DNA from: Chitinophaga sp. XS-30
GTDB taxonomy: Bacteria > Bacteroidota > Bacteroidia > Chitinophagales > Chitinophagaceae
Assembly: GCF_008086345.1 (NCBI RefSeq)
Contig: NZ_CP043006.1
Location: forward strand, 5,640,032-5,704,031
Reading direction: 5' to 3'
Length of the DNA stretch: 64,000 nucleotides
Positions 16,101-24,362 of the stretch are shown here, in pieces; within the stretch, counting starts at the first letter, position 1, and each line of letters opens with the position of its first letter. The position numbers and the translations under genes were made by a program. The notes below the pieces were generated by a model. It was not told the DNA's origin, did no database searches, and saw only the letters and a program-made list of their open reading frames with translations.

Positions 16101-16481
16101 TTATTTCTTGGCCTTTTCCTTCTTGGTACCGTATTTGGAACGGCTTTGTTTCCTGTCTTTCACACCAGCAGTATCCAGGGAACCACGAACGATGTGGTAA
16201 CGTACGCCCGGCAGATCTTTTACCCTTCCGCCACGGATCAGTACGATGGAGTGTTCCTGCAGGTTATGGCCTTCACCTGGAATATACGCGATAACTTCCA
16301 CTTTATTGGTCAGACGCACTTTGGCAACTTTACGCAAAGCAGAGTTCGGTTTCTTCGGAGTGGTAGTGTACACACGGGTACAAACGCCACGACGCTGCGG
16401 ACAAGCATCCAATGCTCTGGACTTGGATTTGGCCCGGATAATTTCTCTTCCTTTTCTTACTAATTGTTGTATAGTAGGCAT
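16101..16481 (-). CDS. rpsL: 30S ribosomal protein S12
   Basis: Ribosomal protein S12, 126 residues, at the decoding centre. The core motif KKPNSALRKVAKVRLTNKVEV and the GEGHNLQEHSIVLIRGGRVKDLPGVRYHIVRG segment are intact; these hold the lysines where streptomycin resistance changes usually occur, and no change is evident. ATG 16481. First gene of a two-gene unit with rpsG, driven by the promoter at 16551-16581. Confidence 0.98.
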   Translation of the reverse strand: MPTIQQLVRKGREIIRAKSKSRALDACPQRRGVCTRVYTTTPKKPNSALRKVAKVRLTNKVEVIAYIPGEGHNLQEHSIVLIRGGRVKDLPGVRYHIVRGSLDTAGVKDRKQSRSKYGTKKEKAKK

Positions 16482-16550
16482 TCTTACCTAGTTTATTTTC
16501 TGCTGGTTTATAATCTGGCCCGGATATCCCATTATGGGAATTTGGGAGGG

Positions 16551-16581
16551 CAAAGGTATCACTTACTAATTAGAATACAAA
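16551..16581 (-). promoter_or_regulatory. promoter of rpsL-rpsG
   Basis: On the minus strand TTTG (16578-16581), a 19-nt spacer and TACCTTTG (16551-16558) match the consensus exactly. The next bases, GCCCTCCCAAATT, are identical to those after the rpsJ promoter. The leader is about 60 nt and contains CCCATAATGGG, a short inverted repeat. Confidence 0.8.
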
Positions 16582-16615
16582 ATTGTAGGAAAGAAAATTT
16601 CCAAAAAAAGCAGGC

Positions 16616-16915
16616 TTATCCTGCATTCTCTCCCAATAGCACGGTCACCATCTGCTCCCACTCCGCATCCAGGCTTCCCCCGGGCATCACTTTGCCCGCC
16701 CTGGCGTACCAGTAGGCTGCATTGTGTCGGTCTCCTTCCTTACGATGCAAATAAGCATGCACCCAGGACCCTGCGGCCGAATGTATCTCCTGCGCAATAT
16801 CATGCGATCGCTCCCAGTTCCCCTTCCCGTCCCACCACATGGCTTCCAGCACCGGGCTGAGACCGGCGGGCGGATGATCGTTCCTCAGGGTATCTTTAAA
16901 TACTGAAATGGTCAT
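16616..16915 (-). CDS. conserved hypothetical protein, 99 residues
   Basis: Begun at ATG 16915 (MTISVFKDTLRND); the open frame reaches 16966 but the extra residues come from a tandem repeat region. Rich in Trp and His with the pattern LEAMWWDGKGNWERSHDIAQ...WVHAYLHRKEGDRHNAAYWYARAG, resembling small uncharacterised proteins of other bacteria. The two-helix pattern recalls TPR/Sel1 helices. No signal peptide; probably cytoplasmic. Its function is unknown. It lies upstream of rpsL on the same strand but the rpsL promoter is between them. Confidence 0.7.
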   Translation of the reverse strand: MTISVFKDTLRNDHPPAGLSPVLEAMWWDGKGNWERSHDIAQEIHSAAGSWVHAYLHRKEGDRHNAAYWYARAGKVMPGGSLDAEWEQMVTVLLGENAG

Positions 16916-16953
16916 ACCCGCAAAGATAATATCAGCGGAGGACTTTTGTATCC

Positions 16954-17008
16954 ATGGGTATACCATGGGTATGCTATGGGTATGCCATGGGTATGCTATG
17001 GATATGAG
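16954..17008. repeat. five-copy 11-bp tandem repeat
   Basis: Five consecutive 11-bp units, ATGGGTATACC, ATGGGTATGCT, ATGGGTATGCC, ATGGGTATGCT and ATGGATATGAG. It sits in the leader of the 16616 gene, where each unit carries or nearly carries an ATAC/CCAT element on the minus strand. Copy number could vary by slippage. Confidence 0.9.
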
Positions 17009-17080
17009 GTGGAGATGATCCGGCGTTGATCCGGCGTATTGCTGATCAAAAGCAACTTATATATACTTTTCAGAAATAAT

Positions 17081-17106
17081 AAAAGGCCTCCCGCGGAAGG
17101 CCTTTT
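17081..17106 (-). terminator. terminator of ilvE
   Basis: Perfect 8-bp stem AAAAGGCC/GGCCTTTT with a 10-nt loop, 24 bp past the ilvE stop. The stem supplies a T-run on either strand, so it may act in both directions. Confidence 0.8.
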
Positions 17107-17129
17107 ATCACTATTAATATAATATTACC

Positions 17130-18236
17130 CTAAATTTTAAAATTCCATCCTTTGTCATCCTCCGCCTTGCCGGTGCGGATCGCATCCAGCCGGTTGATGA
17201 CCTCTGCGCTAACATCATATTTGGCAGTATCCAGCCTGATCTGGTGGTCTTTATAGTCCAGCTGCTCCACATACGCCACGCTGGAGGCGGTACCGGTGCC
17301 GAAAACTTCCCGCAGGCTGCCGTCTTTCCAGGCTTTCACCACATCATCTATGGATACCGGCCCTTCCACTACTTCCAGCCCCATATCCCCCAGTATCTCC
17401 ATCACGCTGATACGGGTAACCCCGGCCAGGATGGTGCCATTGGTCAGATCCGGCGTAAAGACGCGGCTCCCGATGACCACAAATACGTTCATCGTACCGC
17501 ATTCCTGCAGGTATTTATGTTCGGCTCCATCCACCCACAATATCTGGTCGTACCCCTTTTTACGCGCCTGCATGGTGGGGTACATGGTCCCGCCGTAGTT
17601 GCCCGCGGCTTTGGCATAGCCTACCCCGCCGGGGAAGGCCCTGATATATTTGTCCTGCACCAGCAGGTGGATAGGCTTGTTGAAATAAGGCCCCGAAGGG
17701 GAATTGATGATCATGAACTTATAGGTATCGGAAGGCCGTACCCCGATGAACTCGTCTGCTGCGATCATAAAAGGCCGCAGGTAGAGGGAACAGCCGGGAT
17801 TGCCCGGCACCCAGCCGCGATCCAGGTCCACCAGCATGGCCATGCCCCCGATAAAGAGCCATTCCGGCACATCGGGCATGCCCATTCTTTCCGCACTGAT
17901 ATTAAAACGGGCGTAATTGTCGTATGGACGGAAGATCATGGGATTGCCCTCCTGGTCCTGGTAAGCCTTGATGCCCTCAAAGATCGCCTGCCCGTAATGC
18001 CAGGCGGCATTGGAAGGGCTGATGCTCAGATGCCCGAAAGGCAGAATTTCCGCATTCTTCCATTCTTTTCCATCAAAATCGGCCACAAGCATATGGTCCG
18101 CATACTTTTTACCAAACACCAGATTATTAAAGTCCACCTCGCTGAGCCGGCTTTTCGGGGTCCTGGTTACCTTAATCTTCTTCATCGCTTCTTCCATTAT
18201 TACAGATTTAGCGGCGGGATAGTCAACTGCCATCAT
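17130..18236 (-). CDS. ilvE: branched-chain amino acid aminotransferase
   Basis: A 368-residue class IV PLP-dependent aminotransferase of the long BCAT type, which interconverts Leu, Ile and Val with their 2-oxo acids. Seen: SEVDFNNLVFGKKYADHMLVADFDG, the YGQAIFEGIKAYQ segment, RPYDNYARFNISAERMGMPD, and VGYAKAAGNYGGTMYPTMQARKKGYDQILWVDG, where the lysine of YAKAAGNYGG is the expected PLP Schiff base, plus EVFGTGTAS. Starts at 18236, 18233 or 18185 (MKKIKVTRT) are possible; the last would give a more usual N-terminus. Single-gene unit with its own terminator. Confidence 0.93.
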   Translation of the reverse strand: MMAVDYPAAKSVIMEEAMKKIKVTRTPKSRLSEVDFNNLVFGKKYADHMLVADFDGKEWKNAEILPFGHLSISPSNAAWHYGQAIFEGIKAYQDQEGNPMIFRPYDNYARFNISAERMGMPDVPEWLFIGGMAMLVDLDRGWVPGNPGCSLYLRPFMIAADEFIGVRPSDTYKFMIINSPSGPYFNKPIHLLVQDKYIRAFPGGVGYAKAAGNYGGTMYPTMQARKKGYDQILWVDGAEHKYLQECGTMNVFVVIGSRVFTPDLTNGTILAGVTRISVMEILGDMGLEVVEGPVSIDDVVKAWKDGSLREVFGTGTASSVAYVEQLDYKDHQIRLDTAKYDVSAEVINRLDAIRTGKAEDDKGWNFKI

Positions 18237-18362
18237 GGTTAATCAATTTTATCTCAATATTTTTACATTTTCCAAGCAGGTACCGTTCCTTCCGGACGAT
18301 CCGCAAATAAACGTTTTTTCCCCAACATGGGGACCGTTGTATTAATCATTAATTATATATTT

Positions 18363-18860
18363 ATGAGCCTTGACCGACTTCAGCTGGACCCCTATTTGCT
18401 GGCGCAAATGTACGACCAGCCTATCATCCCGGAGGAGCACAGGGCGCAACCCGCGGTGGCAAAAGCTTTGCCTAAAGTCAAATATTTAGGCGAAAATCAA
18501 AAAAACATCCTGCTGCTGATACAAAATGAAAGCGAAGCGTATTTGAACGACGAATTATTCAATCTCCTCGCCAATATATTGAATGCATGCAAACTGGGCA
18601 TGCAGGATGTTGCATTGATCAATATTGCGCTTTATCCCGGCCTTACCCTGGCAGATTACCAGCAGGCCGTATCCGCAAGGCAATGCATCATTTTCGCCAT
18701 TCCCCCTGCCATCCTGGGTTTGCCACCAATGCAACCCTATCTGCCGGAAACACACGGCCAGGTGGTGGCCGTCCATTCAGATGACCTGCAACTGATTGCA
18801 ACCGACAAGCAGCTCAAAGGCCGTTTATGGCAGGGATTGAAACAACTTTTCGGGATTTGA
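18363..18860 (+). CDS. hypothetical protein, possibly HolD-like
   Basis: A 165-residue cytoplasmic protein from ATG 18363 (MSLDRLQLDPYLLAQMY). It has an alternating beta/alpha pattern: ILLLIQNESEAYLNDELFNLLANILNACKL, VALINIALYPGLTLADYQ, CIIFAIPP, VVAVHSDDLQLIATDKQLKGRLWQGLKQLFG. The final DLQLIATDKQLKGRLWQ block resembles the end of the DNA polymerase III psi subunit fold, but the match is weak and only by eye. It is 15 bp upstream of rdgB and probably cotranscribed with it. Otherwise unrecognised. Confidence 0.7.
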   Translation: MSLDRLQLDPYLLAQMYDQPIIPEEHRAQPAVAKALPKVKYLGENQKNILLLIQNESEAYLNDELFNLLANILNACKLGMQDVALINIALYPGLTLADYQQAVSARQCIIFAIPPAILGLPPMQPYLPETHGQVVAVHSDDLQLIATDKQLKGRLWQGLKQLFGI

Positions 18861-18875
18861 TTAACTTGCGCGGCT

Positions 18876-19466
18876 ATGACGCTAGTATTTGCTACGAATA
18901 ATGACAATAAGGTCCGGGAGATCCGCTCCATGCTTGGCGATGCCTTTCACATCGTCACCCTTCAGGAAGCAGGCATCGATATCGATATACCCGAACCGCA
19001 TGACACCCTGGAGGCCAATGCCCTGGAAAAATCAGCCACCATCCACCGGATGACGGGCAAAAACTCCTTTTCCGAAGACACCGGCCTGGAAATTGACGCC
19101 CTGAACGGCGAACCCGGCGTGCTTTCCGCCCGTTATGCGGGAGAACAGAAAAGCGCGGAGGACAATATGACCAAAGTGCTGCAGCTTCTGGAAAACCAGC
19201 CCAACCGGAAAGCCCGCTTCAGAACGGTGATCTCCCTCATTCTGGAAGGACAGGAATACCAGTTCGAAGGGATCGCGGAAGGCAGCATCCTCCCCGCCCG
19301 CAAAGGTGGCAAAGGCTTCGGTTACGACCCGATCTTCCAGCCGGAAGGCAGCACCAAAGCTTTTGCTGAAATGGACCTTGCGGAAAAGAACCAGTTCAGC
19401 CACCGCGGCAAGGCATTCCGGAAACTCATCGATTTTTTACAACAACAACAGCATGGCAAGAGTTAA
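18876..19466 (+). CDS. rdgB: RdgB/HAM1 non-canonical purine NTP pyrophosphatase
   Basis: A 196-residue enzyme of the ITPase family that hydrolyses dITP, ITP and XTP to monophosphates, keeping deaminated purines out of DNA and RNA. Motifs: FATNNDNKVREIR at the N-terminus, SEDTGLEIDALNGEPGVLSARYAG around residues 66-90, GFGYDPIFQPEG and EKNQFSHRGKAFRKL near the C-terminus. Start ATG 18876. It overlaps the next gene by 14 bp, indicating one operon. Confidence 0.95.
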   Translation: MTLVFATNNDNKVREIRSMLGDAFHIVTLQEAGIDIDIPEPHDTLEANALEKSATIHRMTGKNSFSEDTGLEIDALNGEPGVLSARYAGEQKSAEDNMTKVLQLLENQPNRKARFRTVISLILEGQEYQFEGIAEGSILPARKGGKGFGYDPIFQPEGSTKAFAEMDLAEKNQFSHRGKAFRKLIDFLQQQQHGKS

Positions 19467-19881
19467 AATAGACATGCCCTCCGCCTACGGTTTCTCCTGT
19501 ATCATCCCGGTACGTATCGGCGATGTGAACTACGGCGGGCATGTGGGGAACGACGCGATCGTTTCCATCCTTCATGAATCCCGCCTGCAATACCTCGCTT
19601 CCATCGGCTGCACGGAACTGGATGCCTTCGGCACCTCCATGATCATGGCGGACCTGGCGGTATTGTATAAAGGTGAGGGTTTCTACGGCGACCAGCTTAC
19701 AGTGGAGATAACCGCTGATGAACTGAGCAGTGCGGGATTTGACCTGTTTTACCGTATCAGCACGGTGCGCGACGGAAAAAACAGCGTTATTGCGGAAGCC
19801 AAGACCGGCATGGTCTGCTTCGATTATGAACAGCGGAAGGTGGCCAGGCTGCCGGAAGCACTGAAACAAAAACTGATATGA
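19453..19881 (+). CDS. acyl-CoA thioesterase (4HBT hotdog family)
   Basis: A 142-residue hotdog-fold protein from ATG 19453; the frame is open further upstream but only inside rdgB. IPVRIGDVNYGGHVGNDAIVSILHESRLQYLASIG resembles the YbgC/FadM active-site region, with Asp in RIGDVNYGGHVGN at the usual catalytic position. Such enzymes cleave acyl-CoA or acyl-ACP thioesters; the substrate is not predictable. It overlaps rdgB by 14 bp and the nitroreductase by ATGA, so translation is coupled across three genes. Confidence 0.85.
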   Translation: MARVKIDMPSAYGFSCIIPVRIGDVNYGGHVGNDAIVSILHESRLQYLASIGCTELDAFGTSMIMADLAVLYKGEGFYGDQLTVEITADELSSAGFDLFYRISTVRDGKNSVIAEAKTGMVCFDYEQRKVARLPEALKQKLI

Positions 19882-20447
19882 ATATAAAGGAGATCATACA
19901 GCTTCGCCGGACGGTGAAGCCTACCAGCATGAACGGAAAGAAGATCGATGATGCTGTTGTGCAGGAGCTTTTGCAGCTGGCGGACTGGGCGCCGACCCAC
20001 GGGCTGACCGAGCCCTGGTATTTTGCCGTATTCGGCGGGGACAAGGTGAAAACGTTCTGTACAGATCATGCGGAGCTGTATAAAGCCTATACGCCGGCGG
20101 CCAGTTACATACCCGGCAATTATGAAAAGCTGCAAACGCAGGGGGACCTGGCTTCCCATGTGATCGCCATCTGCATGAAACGCGGCAGCAACCCCAAGAT
20201 CCCGGAGGTGGAAGAGATAGCGGCGGTGGCTTGTGCCGTGCAGAACATCTGGCTCGCGGCAACTGACCAGCAGATAGCGGTGTACTGGGGCTCCGGGGGC
20301 ATGACCTATACGCCGGCCATGCAGGATTACCTCGGGCTGCGTGATGAGGATAAAGTGCTGGGCTTCCTGTATCTCGGATATTCCGAAGAGGCCCCACGCC
20401 CCGGACGGCGCCTGAAGCCTCTTGATGAAAAAGTTAAATGGATGTAG
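19878..20447 (+). CDS. nitroreductase family protein
   Basis: A 189-residue FMN-dependent oxidoreductase, similar in size to YdjA-type single-domain nitroreductases. RRTVKPTSMNGKKIDDAVVQELLQLADWAPTHGLTEPWYF gives the FMN phosphate-binding Arg pair and the N-terminal helix; IWLAATDQQIAVYWGSGGM and KVLGFLYLGYSEEAPRPGRR are the other cofactor/dimer motifs. Substrate is unknown. It starts within the stop of the thioesterase gene (ATGA) and is convergent with glpD, with five bases between the stops. Confidence 0.88.
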   Translation: MNIKEIIQLRRTVKPTSMNGKKIDDAVVQELLQLADWAPTHGLTEPWYFAVFGGDKVKTFCTDHAELYKAYTPAASYIPGNYEKLQTQGDLASHVIAICMKRGSNPKIPEVEEIAAVACAVQNIWLAATDQQIAVYWGSGGMTYTPAMQDYLGLRDEDKVLGFLYLGYSEEAPRPGRRLKPLDEKVKWM

Positions 20448-20452
20448 ATCAC

Positions 20453-21994
20453 TTATGACAACTGGTACGTTTGGGCCAGCTCCCGGAACGAACGTACCTG
20501 TTGTTCTTCCCAGTGTTTGTCTTTCCCCAATTCTCCCGCCATGATGGCCGCTACTTTCGGCGCAATGCGCACCGCCTCGTCCGAATCCAGGAACAGGGCG
20601 CGGGTCCTGCGGGCCAGCACATCTTCCACGGTGAAAGCCATTTCCGTACGTACTGCCCATACCGGCTGGGCATCTGTGATCCCGAGGGATTCGCTCAGCA
20701 CTTCCTTTCCCAATGCTTTAACGGCAGCCGCATCAGACCCATAATAATATAAGGGGTCATCCTGCCCGATCTTTACCGCCGATCCGTGAACGGGCAGCTC
20801 GCGGGTAACGGAAGGTTTATGCGGCCATTGTTTGACCTGCTCCAGTTTGTCCACTACGTCCTCCCCCATTTTCCGGTAGGTCGTCCACTTGCCGCCAAGG
20901 ATGGTCACAAGGCCGGAAGGCGATACCATGATCTTGTGGTTGCGGGATATTTCCTTTGTTTTTTCGCTTTTCTCCGGCTTGGCCAGTGGCCTTAGCCCGG
21001 CCCAGACGCTTTTCACGTCTTTGCGGGATGGCGGGTGCGCGAGGTATTGCTGCGCGGTGGAAAGGATGAAGTTGATCTCTTTTTCCATGGCCACAGGGTC
21101 CAGGCTGATCTCCTTTACGGGGTTATCCGTGGTGCCCACCACTATCTTGTTGTGCCAGGGCACGGCGAACAGCACGCGGCCGTCGCTGGTCTTGGGGATC
21201 ATGAGGGCATTGTCTCCCGGCAGAAAAGAGCGGTCCAGCACCAGGTGCACGCCCTGGCTGGCTACTATGCTGCGTTTGATATCGGGATTGTCCATTTCCA
21301 GGATATCGTCCACAAAAACACCTGTGGCATTGATGATCCCTTTGGCTTTGAGTGTGTATTGTTTGCCGGTTTCCACGTCTTCCGCCGTCACAACGGACAG
21401 TTGGCCATTGCCGTTTTTCTGCAGGGCTTTTACTTTCATATAATTCAGCGCCACACCGCCCTGTTCGAAGATGGTCTGCATAAGGTTCACCGCCAGCCGG
21501 GCGTCATCGAACTGCCCATCATGATACAGGATACCGGCGGACAGCCGGTCTGCTTTCAGGCCGGGCAGTTTTTCCAGTGTTTTCTTCCTGGAGATGTGCA
21601 CGGAACGGCCAAGGCTGAGCCTTCCCGCCATCCAGTCGTACAGTTTCAGTCCGATGGTATAGTAAATACCTTCCCACCAGCTATAGGCGGGAATGATAAA
21701 GGACAGGTTGCGGGAAAGGTGTTTGGCATTCTTCAGCAGCAGGCCTCTTTCTATGCTGGCCTCCCTGACAAGCGCTATATCGCCCTGGGCGAGATAACGG
21801 ACGCCGCCATGCAGCAGTTTGGTGGCTTTACTCGAGGTAGATTTGGCAAAATCAGATTGCTCCAGCAGCAGTGTCCGGTACCCTCTTGTGGTGGCTTCCA
21901 GTGCCGCACCGAGGCCGGTAGCGCCTCCCCCGATAACGATCACATCCCAGTCCTGCTGCCTTTCGATAGTTCCCAGTTGTTCTGAACGGTTCAT
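20453..21994 (-). CDS. glpD: glycerol-3-phosphate dehydrogenase (FAD)
   Basis: A 513-residue aerobic G3P dehydrogenase, which oxidises glycerol 3-phosphate to dihydroxyacetone phosphate and feeds electrons to the quinone pool at the inner membrane. Dinucleotide-binding VIVIGGGATGLGAALEATTRGYRTLLLEQ starts at residue 19 and is followed by STSSKATKLLHGGVRYL, the glpD signature. IINATGVFVDDIL and FAVPWHNKIVVGTTDNP are typical of the FAD domain; the C-terminal DAO_C-type helical domain is complete. It lies 128 bp downstream of glpK on the same strand, so it may have an extra promoter. Confidence 0.95.
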   Translation of the reverse strand: MNRSEQLGTIERQQDWDVIVIGGGATGLGAALEATTRGYRTLLLEQSDFAKSTSSKATKLLHGGVRYLAQGDIALVREASIERGLLLKNAKHLSRNLSFIIPAYSWWEGIYYTIGLKLYDWMAGRLSLGRSVHISRKKTLEKLPGLKADRLSAGILYHDGQFDDARLAVNLMQTIFEQGGVALNYMKVKALQKNGNGQLSVVTAEDVETGKQYTLKAKGIINATGVFVDDILEMDNPDIKRSIVASQGVHLVLDRSFLPGDNALMIPKTSDGRVLFAVPWHNKIVVGTTDNPVKEISLDPVAMEKEINFILSTAQQYLAHPPSRKDVKSVWAGLRPLAKPEKSEKTKEISRNHKIMVSPSGLVTILGGKWTTYRKMGEDVVDKLEQVKQWPHKPSVTRELPVHGSAVKIGQDDPLYYYGSDAAAVKALGKEVLSESLGITDAQPVWAVRTEMAFTVEDVLARRTRALFLDSDEAVRIAPKVAAIMAGELGKDKHWEEQQVRSFRELAQTYQLS

Positions 21995-22122
21995 TGTCTC
22001 TTATGTTCAAGCATTATTATACAATATACATCGCATTCCGATACTCGCAAAAATACATGGATTTTTTTGCTATTCACGGGTTATTTGTGTCATATGCATA
22101 TCCTTAACGGATTGATTACTGG

Positions 22123-23631
22123 CTAAAAGTCCCAGTTCTTCACGCGTGCGATGGCTTTTTGCCATTTTTCACGCAGCACGGTCTGTCCCGGGGCGGGCGG
22201 GTTCGGTTCAAAGACCCTGGCAATGGTGTACTGGGCCCTGACTTCCTCCATCGTCCAGAAATCGGTGGCCAGTCCTGCCAGGTAGGCCACGCCGGTAGCG
22301 CTGGCGGGCATTACCTTCGGGCGCATGACGGGATATCCGAGGATATCGGTCTGCATCTGCATGAAAAACTCATACGTGGCAGAAGTTCCGGCAACGCGCA
22401 GGGCGGTGATGGCCCGGCCGCTTTCTTTTTCCATGGCCTCGAGTGCATCGGCAATACCGAGCGCTACCCCTTCGAGGGCGGCGCGGGCGATATGGCCGGA
22501 GGTGGTGCCCCGGGTGATACCGATGATCATGCCGCGGGCGTAGGGGTCCCAGTACGGTGTTCCCAAACCCGACAAAGCAGGCACAAAAAGCACGCCGCCA
22601 TTGTCCGGCTCCGTTTGGGCGAGGGCTTCTATCTCGGCTGTTGATTCTATCAGCCCGAGGCCATCGCGGATCCAGCGGAATACGGAGCTGCCGCCGAAAA
22701 CGCTGCCTTCAAGGGCGTAGGTCACCTCTCCCCCGATGCGCCAGGCTACGGTGGTCAGCAACTGCTGTTCCGGAATGATGGGTTTTGACCCAATATTCAT
22801 GAGGGCAAAACATCCGCTGCCATAAGTGTTCTTCACCATGCCCGGCTCCAGGCACATCTGCCCGAAAAGGGCGGCCTGCTGGTCACCGGCCATGGCCGCT
22901 ATGGGAATAACCGCTTCCAGGATAGAAGGTTCGGTTTCCGCAATGATCTCGCTGTTGGAGCAGATATCAGGCAACAGCTGATGCGGGATATTGAAAAGGC
23001 GCAGCAGCTCTTCATCCCACTGCAGGGTATGTATATTGAAGAGCATGGTGCGCGAAGCGTTCGTTACATCGGTCACATGCGTTTTACCGGCGGTAAGCTT
23101 CCATACCAGCCAGGCATCGATGGTACCGAAAGCCAGTTTGCCCTGTTCCGCGCGAATGCGGCCGTCCTTAATATGATCGAGTATCCAGGATATCTTGCTG
23201 GCGGAGAAATAAGCGTCGAGGATGAGACCTGTCTTCCGGCGGATAAGGCTGGAAAAGCCCTGGTACCGGAATTCATCGCAGCGTTTGGATGTGCGGCGGT
23301 CCTGCCACTGGATCGCATTATAAACAGGTTCTCCTGAACTGCGGTCCCAGATCACAGTGGTTTCCCGCTGGCTGGCTATGCCAATGCCCGCTATTTCCGC
23401 TGCCTGTATCCCTGCACGTCCGATCAGCTCTTCGATGGCGGACAGCATGGTGAACCATATTTCGTTGGGGTCTACTTCTATCCAGCCGGGTTGGGGATAA
23501 TATTTCTCATATTCTTTCTGCACCTGCATGACCACCTGGCCCTGTCGGGAAAATAAAACAGCGCCTGCTGCACTGGAACCAAGATCGAGGGAGAGGATAT
23601 ATTTCTTTTGACCGTTCATTTGCTGCGACAT
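22123..23631 (-). CDS. glpK: glycerol kinase
   Basis: A 502-residue FGGY-family kinase that phosphorylates glycerol at position 3 with ATP. The N-terminal YILSLDLGSSAAGAVLFS is the phosphate-1 loop; GIASQRETTVIWDRSSGEPVYNAIQWQDRRT, FGTIDAWLVWKLTAGKTHVTDVTNASRTMLFNI, AGDQQAALFGQMCLEPGMVKNTYGSGCF and RGTTSGHIARAALEGVA are glycerol kinase motifs rather than those of pentulose kinases. Start ATG 23631 directly abuts the stop of padR at 23632. No glpF facilitator is nearby. Confidence 0.93.
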   Translation of the reverse strand: MSQQMNGQKKYILSLDLGSSAAGAVLFSRQGQVVMQVQKEYEKYYPQPGWIEVDPNEIWFTMLSAIEELIGRAGIQAAEIAGIGIASQRETTVIWDRSSGEPVYNAIQWQDRRTSKRCDEFRYQGFSSLIRRKTGLILDAYFSASKISWILDHIKDGRIRAEQGKLAFGTIDAWLVWKLTAGKTHVTDVTNASRTMLFNIHTLQWDEELLRLFNIPHQLLPDICSNSEIIAETEPSILEAVIPIAAMAGDQQAALFGQMCLEPGMVKNTYGSGCFALMNIGSKPIIPEQQLLTTVAWRIGGEVTYALEGSVFGGSSVFRWIRDGLGLIESTAEIEALAQTEPDNGGVLFVPALSGLGTPYWDPYARGMIIGITRGTTSGHIARAALEGVALGIADALEAMEKESGRAITALRVAGTSATYEFFMQMQTDILGYPVMRPKVMPASATGVAYLAGLATDFWTMEEVRAQYTIARVFEPNPPAPGQTVLREKWQKAIARVKNWDF

Positions 23632-23982
23632 TTACACATTTTTCAGATCTGCGATGGCCTGCATCAGCTCACCGAGGTATTGATACATGGTTTCGAGATA
23701 TTCATTGCCAAGCTCCGTGAGCTTGTAATATTTCCGGGGAACACCTTCATCCATCTCCACCCATCGGGAATCCACCAGCTTCTCTTTTTTAAGCCGGCTG
23801 AGCAGGGGGTAGATCGTTCCTTCGGCAATATCCATGTCCGCCATCTGCTTGATCTCGCTGATCAGCTCATATCCGTACCGCTCCTTTTTCTGCAGGAGCA
23901 GCATAATGATATATTCGAACAGTCCTTTTTTTATCTGGGATTGCCACCGGGTGATGAAATAGGCATTTGGCTTATTCTCCAT
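23632..23982 (-). CDS. PadR family transcriptional regulator
   Basis: A 116-residue PadR-type winged helix protein from ATG 23982 (MENKPNAYFITRWQSQIKKG); the open frame extends to 24021. The core KGLFEYIIMLLLQKKERYGYELISEIKQM...IAEGTIYPLLSRLKKEKLVDSRWVEMDEGVPRKYYKLTELG is a clear match to the family, with the C-terminal dimerisation helix following. Its stop touches the glpK start, so it is the first gene of a padR-glpK-glpD operon and may be an autoregulated controller of glycerol use (inference). Confidence 0.92.
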   Translation of the reverse strand: MENKPNAYFITRWQSQIKKGLFEYIIMLLLQKKERYGYELISEIKQMADMDIAEGTIYPLLSRLKKEKLVDSRWVEMDEGVPRKYYKLTELGNEYLETMYQYLGELMQAIADLKNV

Positions 23983-24117
23983 AAGGGAATTTGGTACATT
24001 AAGATGAATAAAAATAAGCAATTAATTCAATTCCGCCGGAAGAATGACAGGACGCAGGTCCCGGCCAATAAGCGTATATACATGTTAGTTAGGATTCCTT
24101 ATTTTTTGATAAAAATT

Positions 24118-24144
24118 CTGCTAAAATGAGAATTTATTTAGCAG
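24118..24144. promoter_or_regulatory. inverted repeat CTGCTAAA-N11-TTTAGCAG
   Basis: Perfect 8-bp arms with an 11-nt spacer, about 135 bp upstream of the padR start. The same octamer occurs three times upstream of the GH125 gene at 25943-25977. It may be an operator for the padR-glpKD operon, though the distance is large. The remainder of the 23983-24419 interval shows only AT-rich sequence and the hairpin at 24363-24393. Confidence 0.4.
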
Positions 24145-24362
24145 GAAATACTTATTATTGCACTGTTGTTTTTGTTGACTGTTTAAGCAAATTGTTTACC
24201 CGTAAAACCATACTTATGATCCATTCAATTTCCAGTTTCTTTTTTGCGGCCCGGAAGATCCGGAGCCAGTCTGCGGTGATATCTGCGCATATCAGCCGGT
24301 AGCCTTTCATTCTACTGATCCCGGTTTTGTTAGCCCGTGAATGGCGTTAGTAAATACATGAA

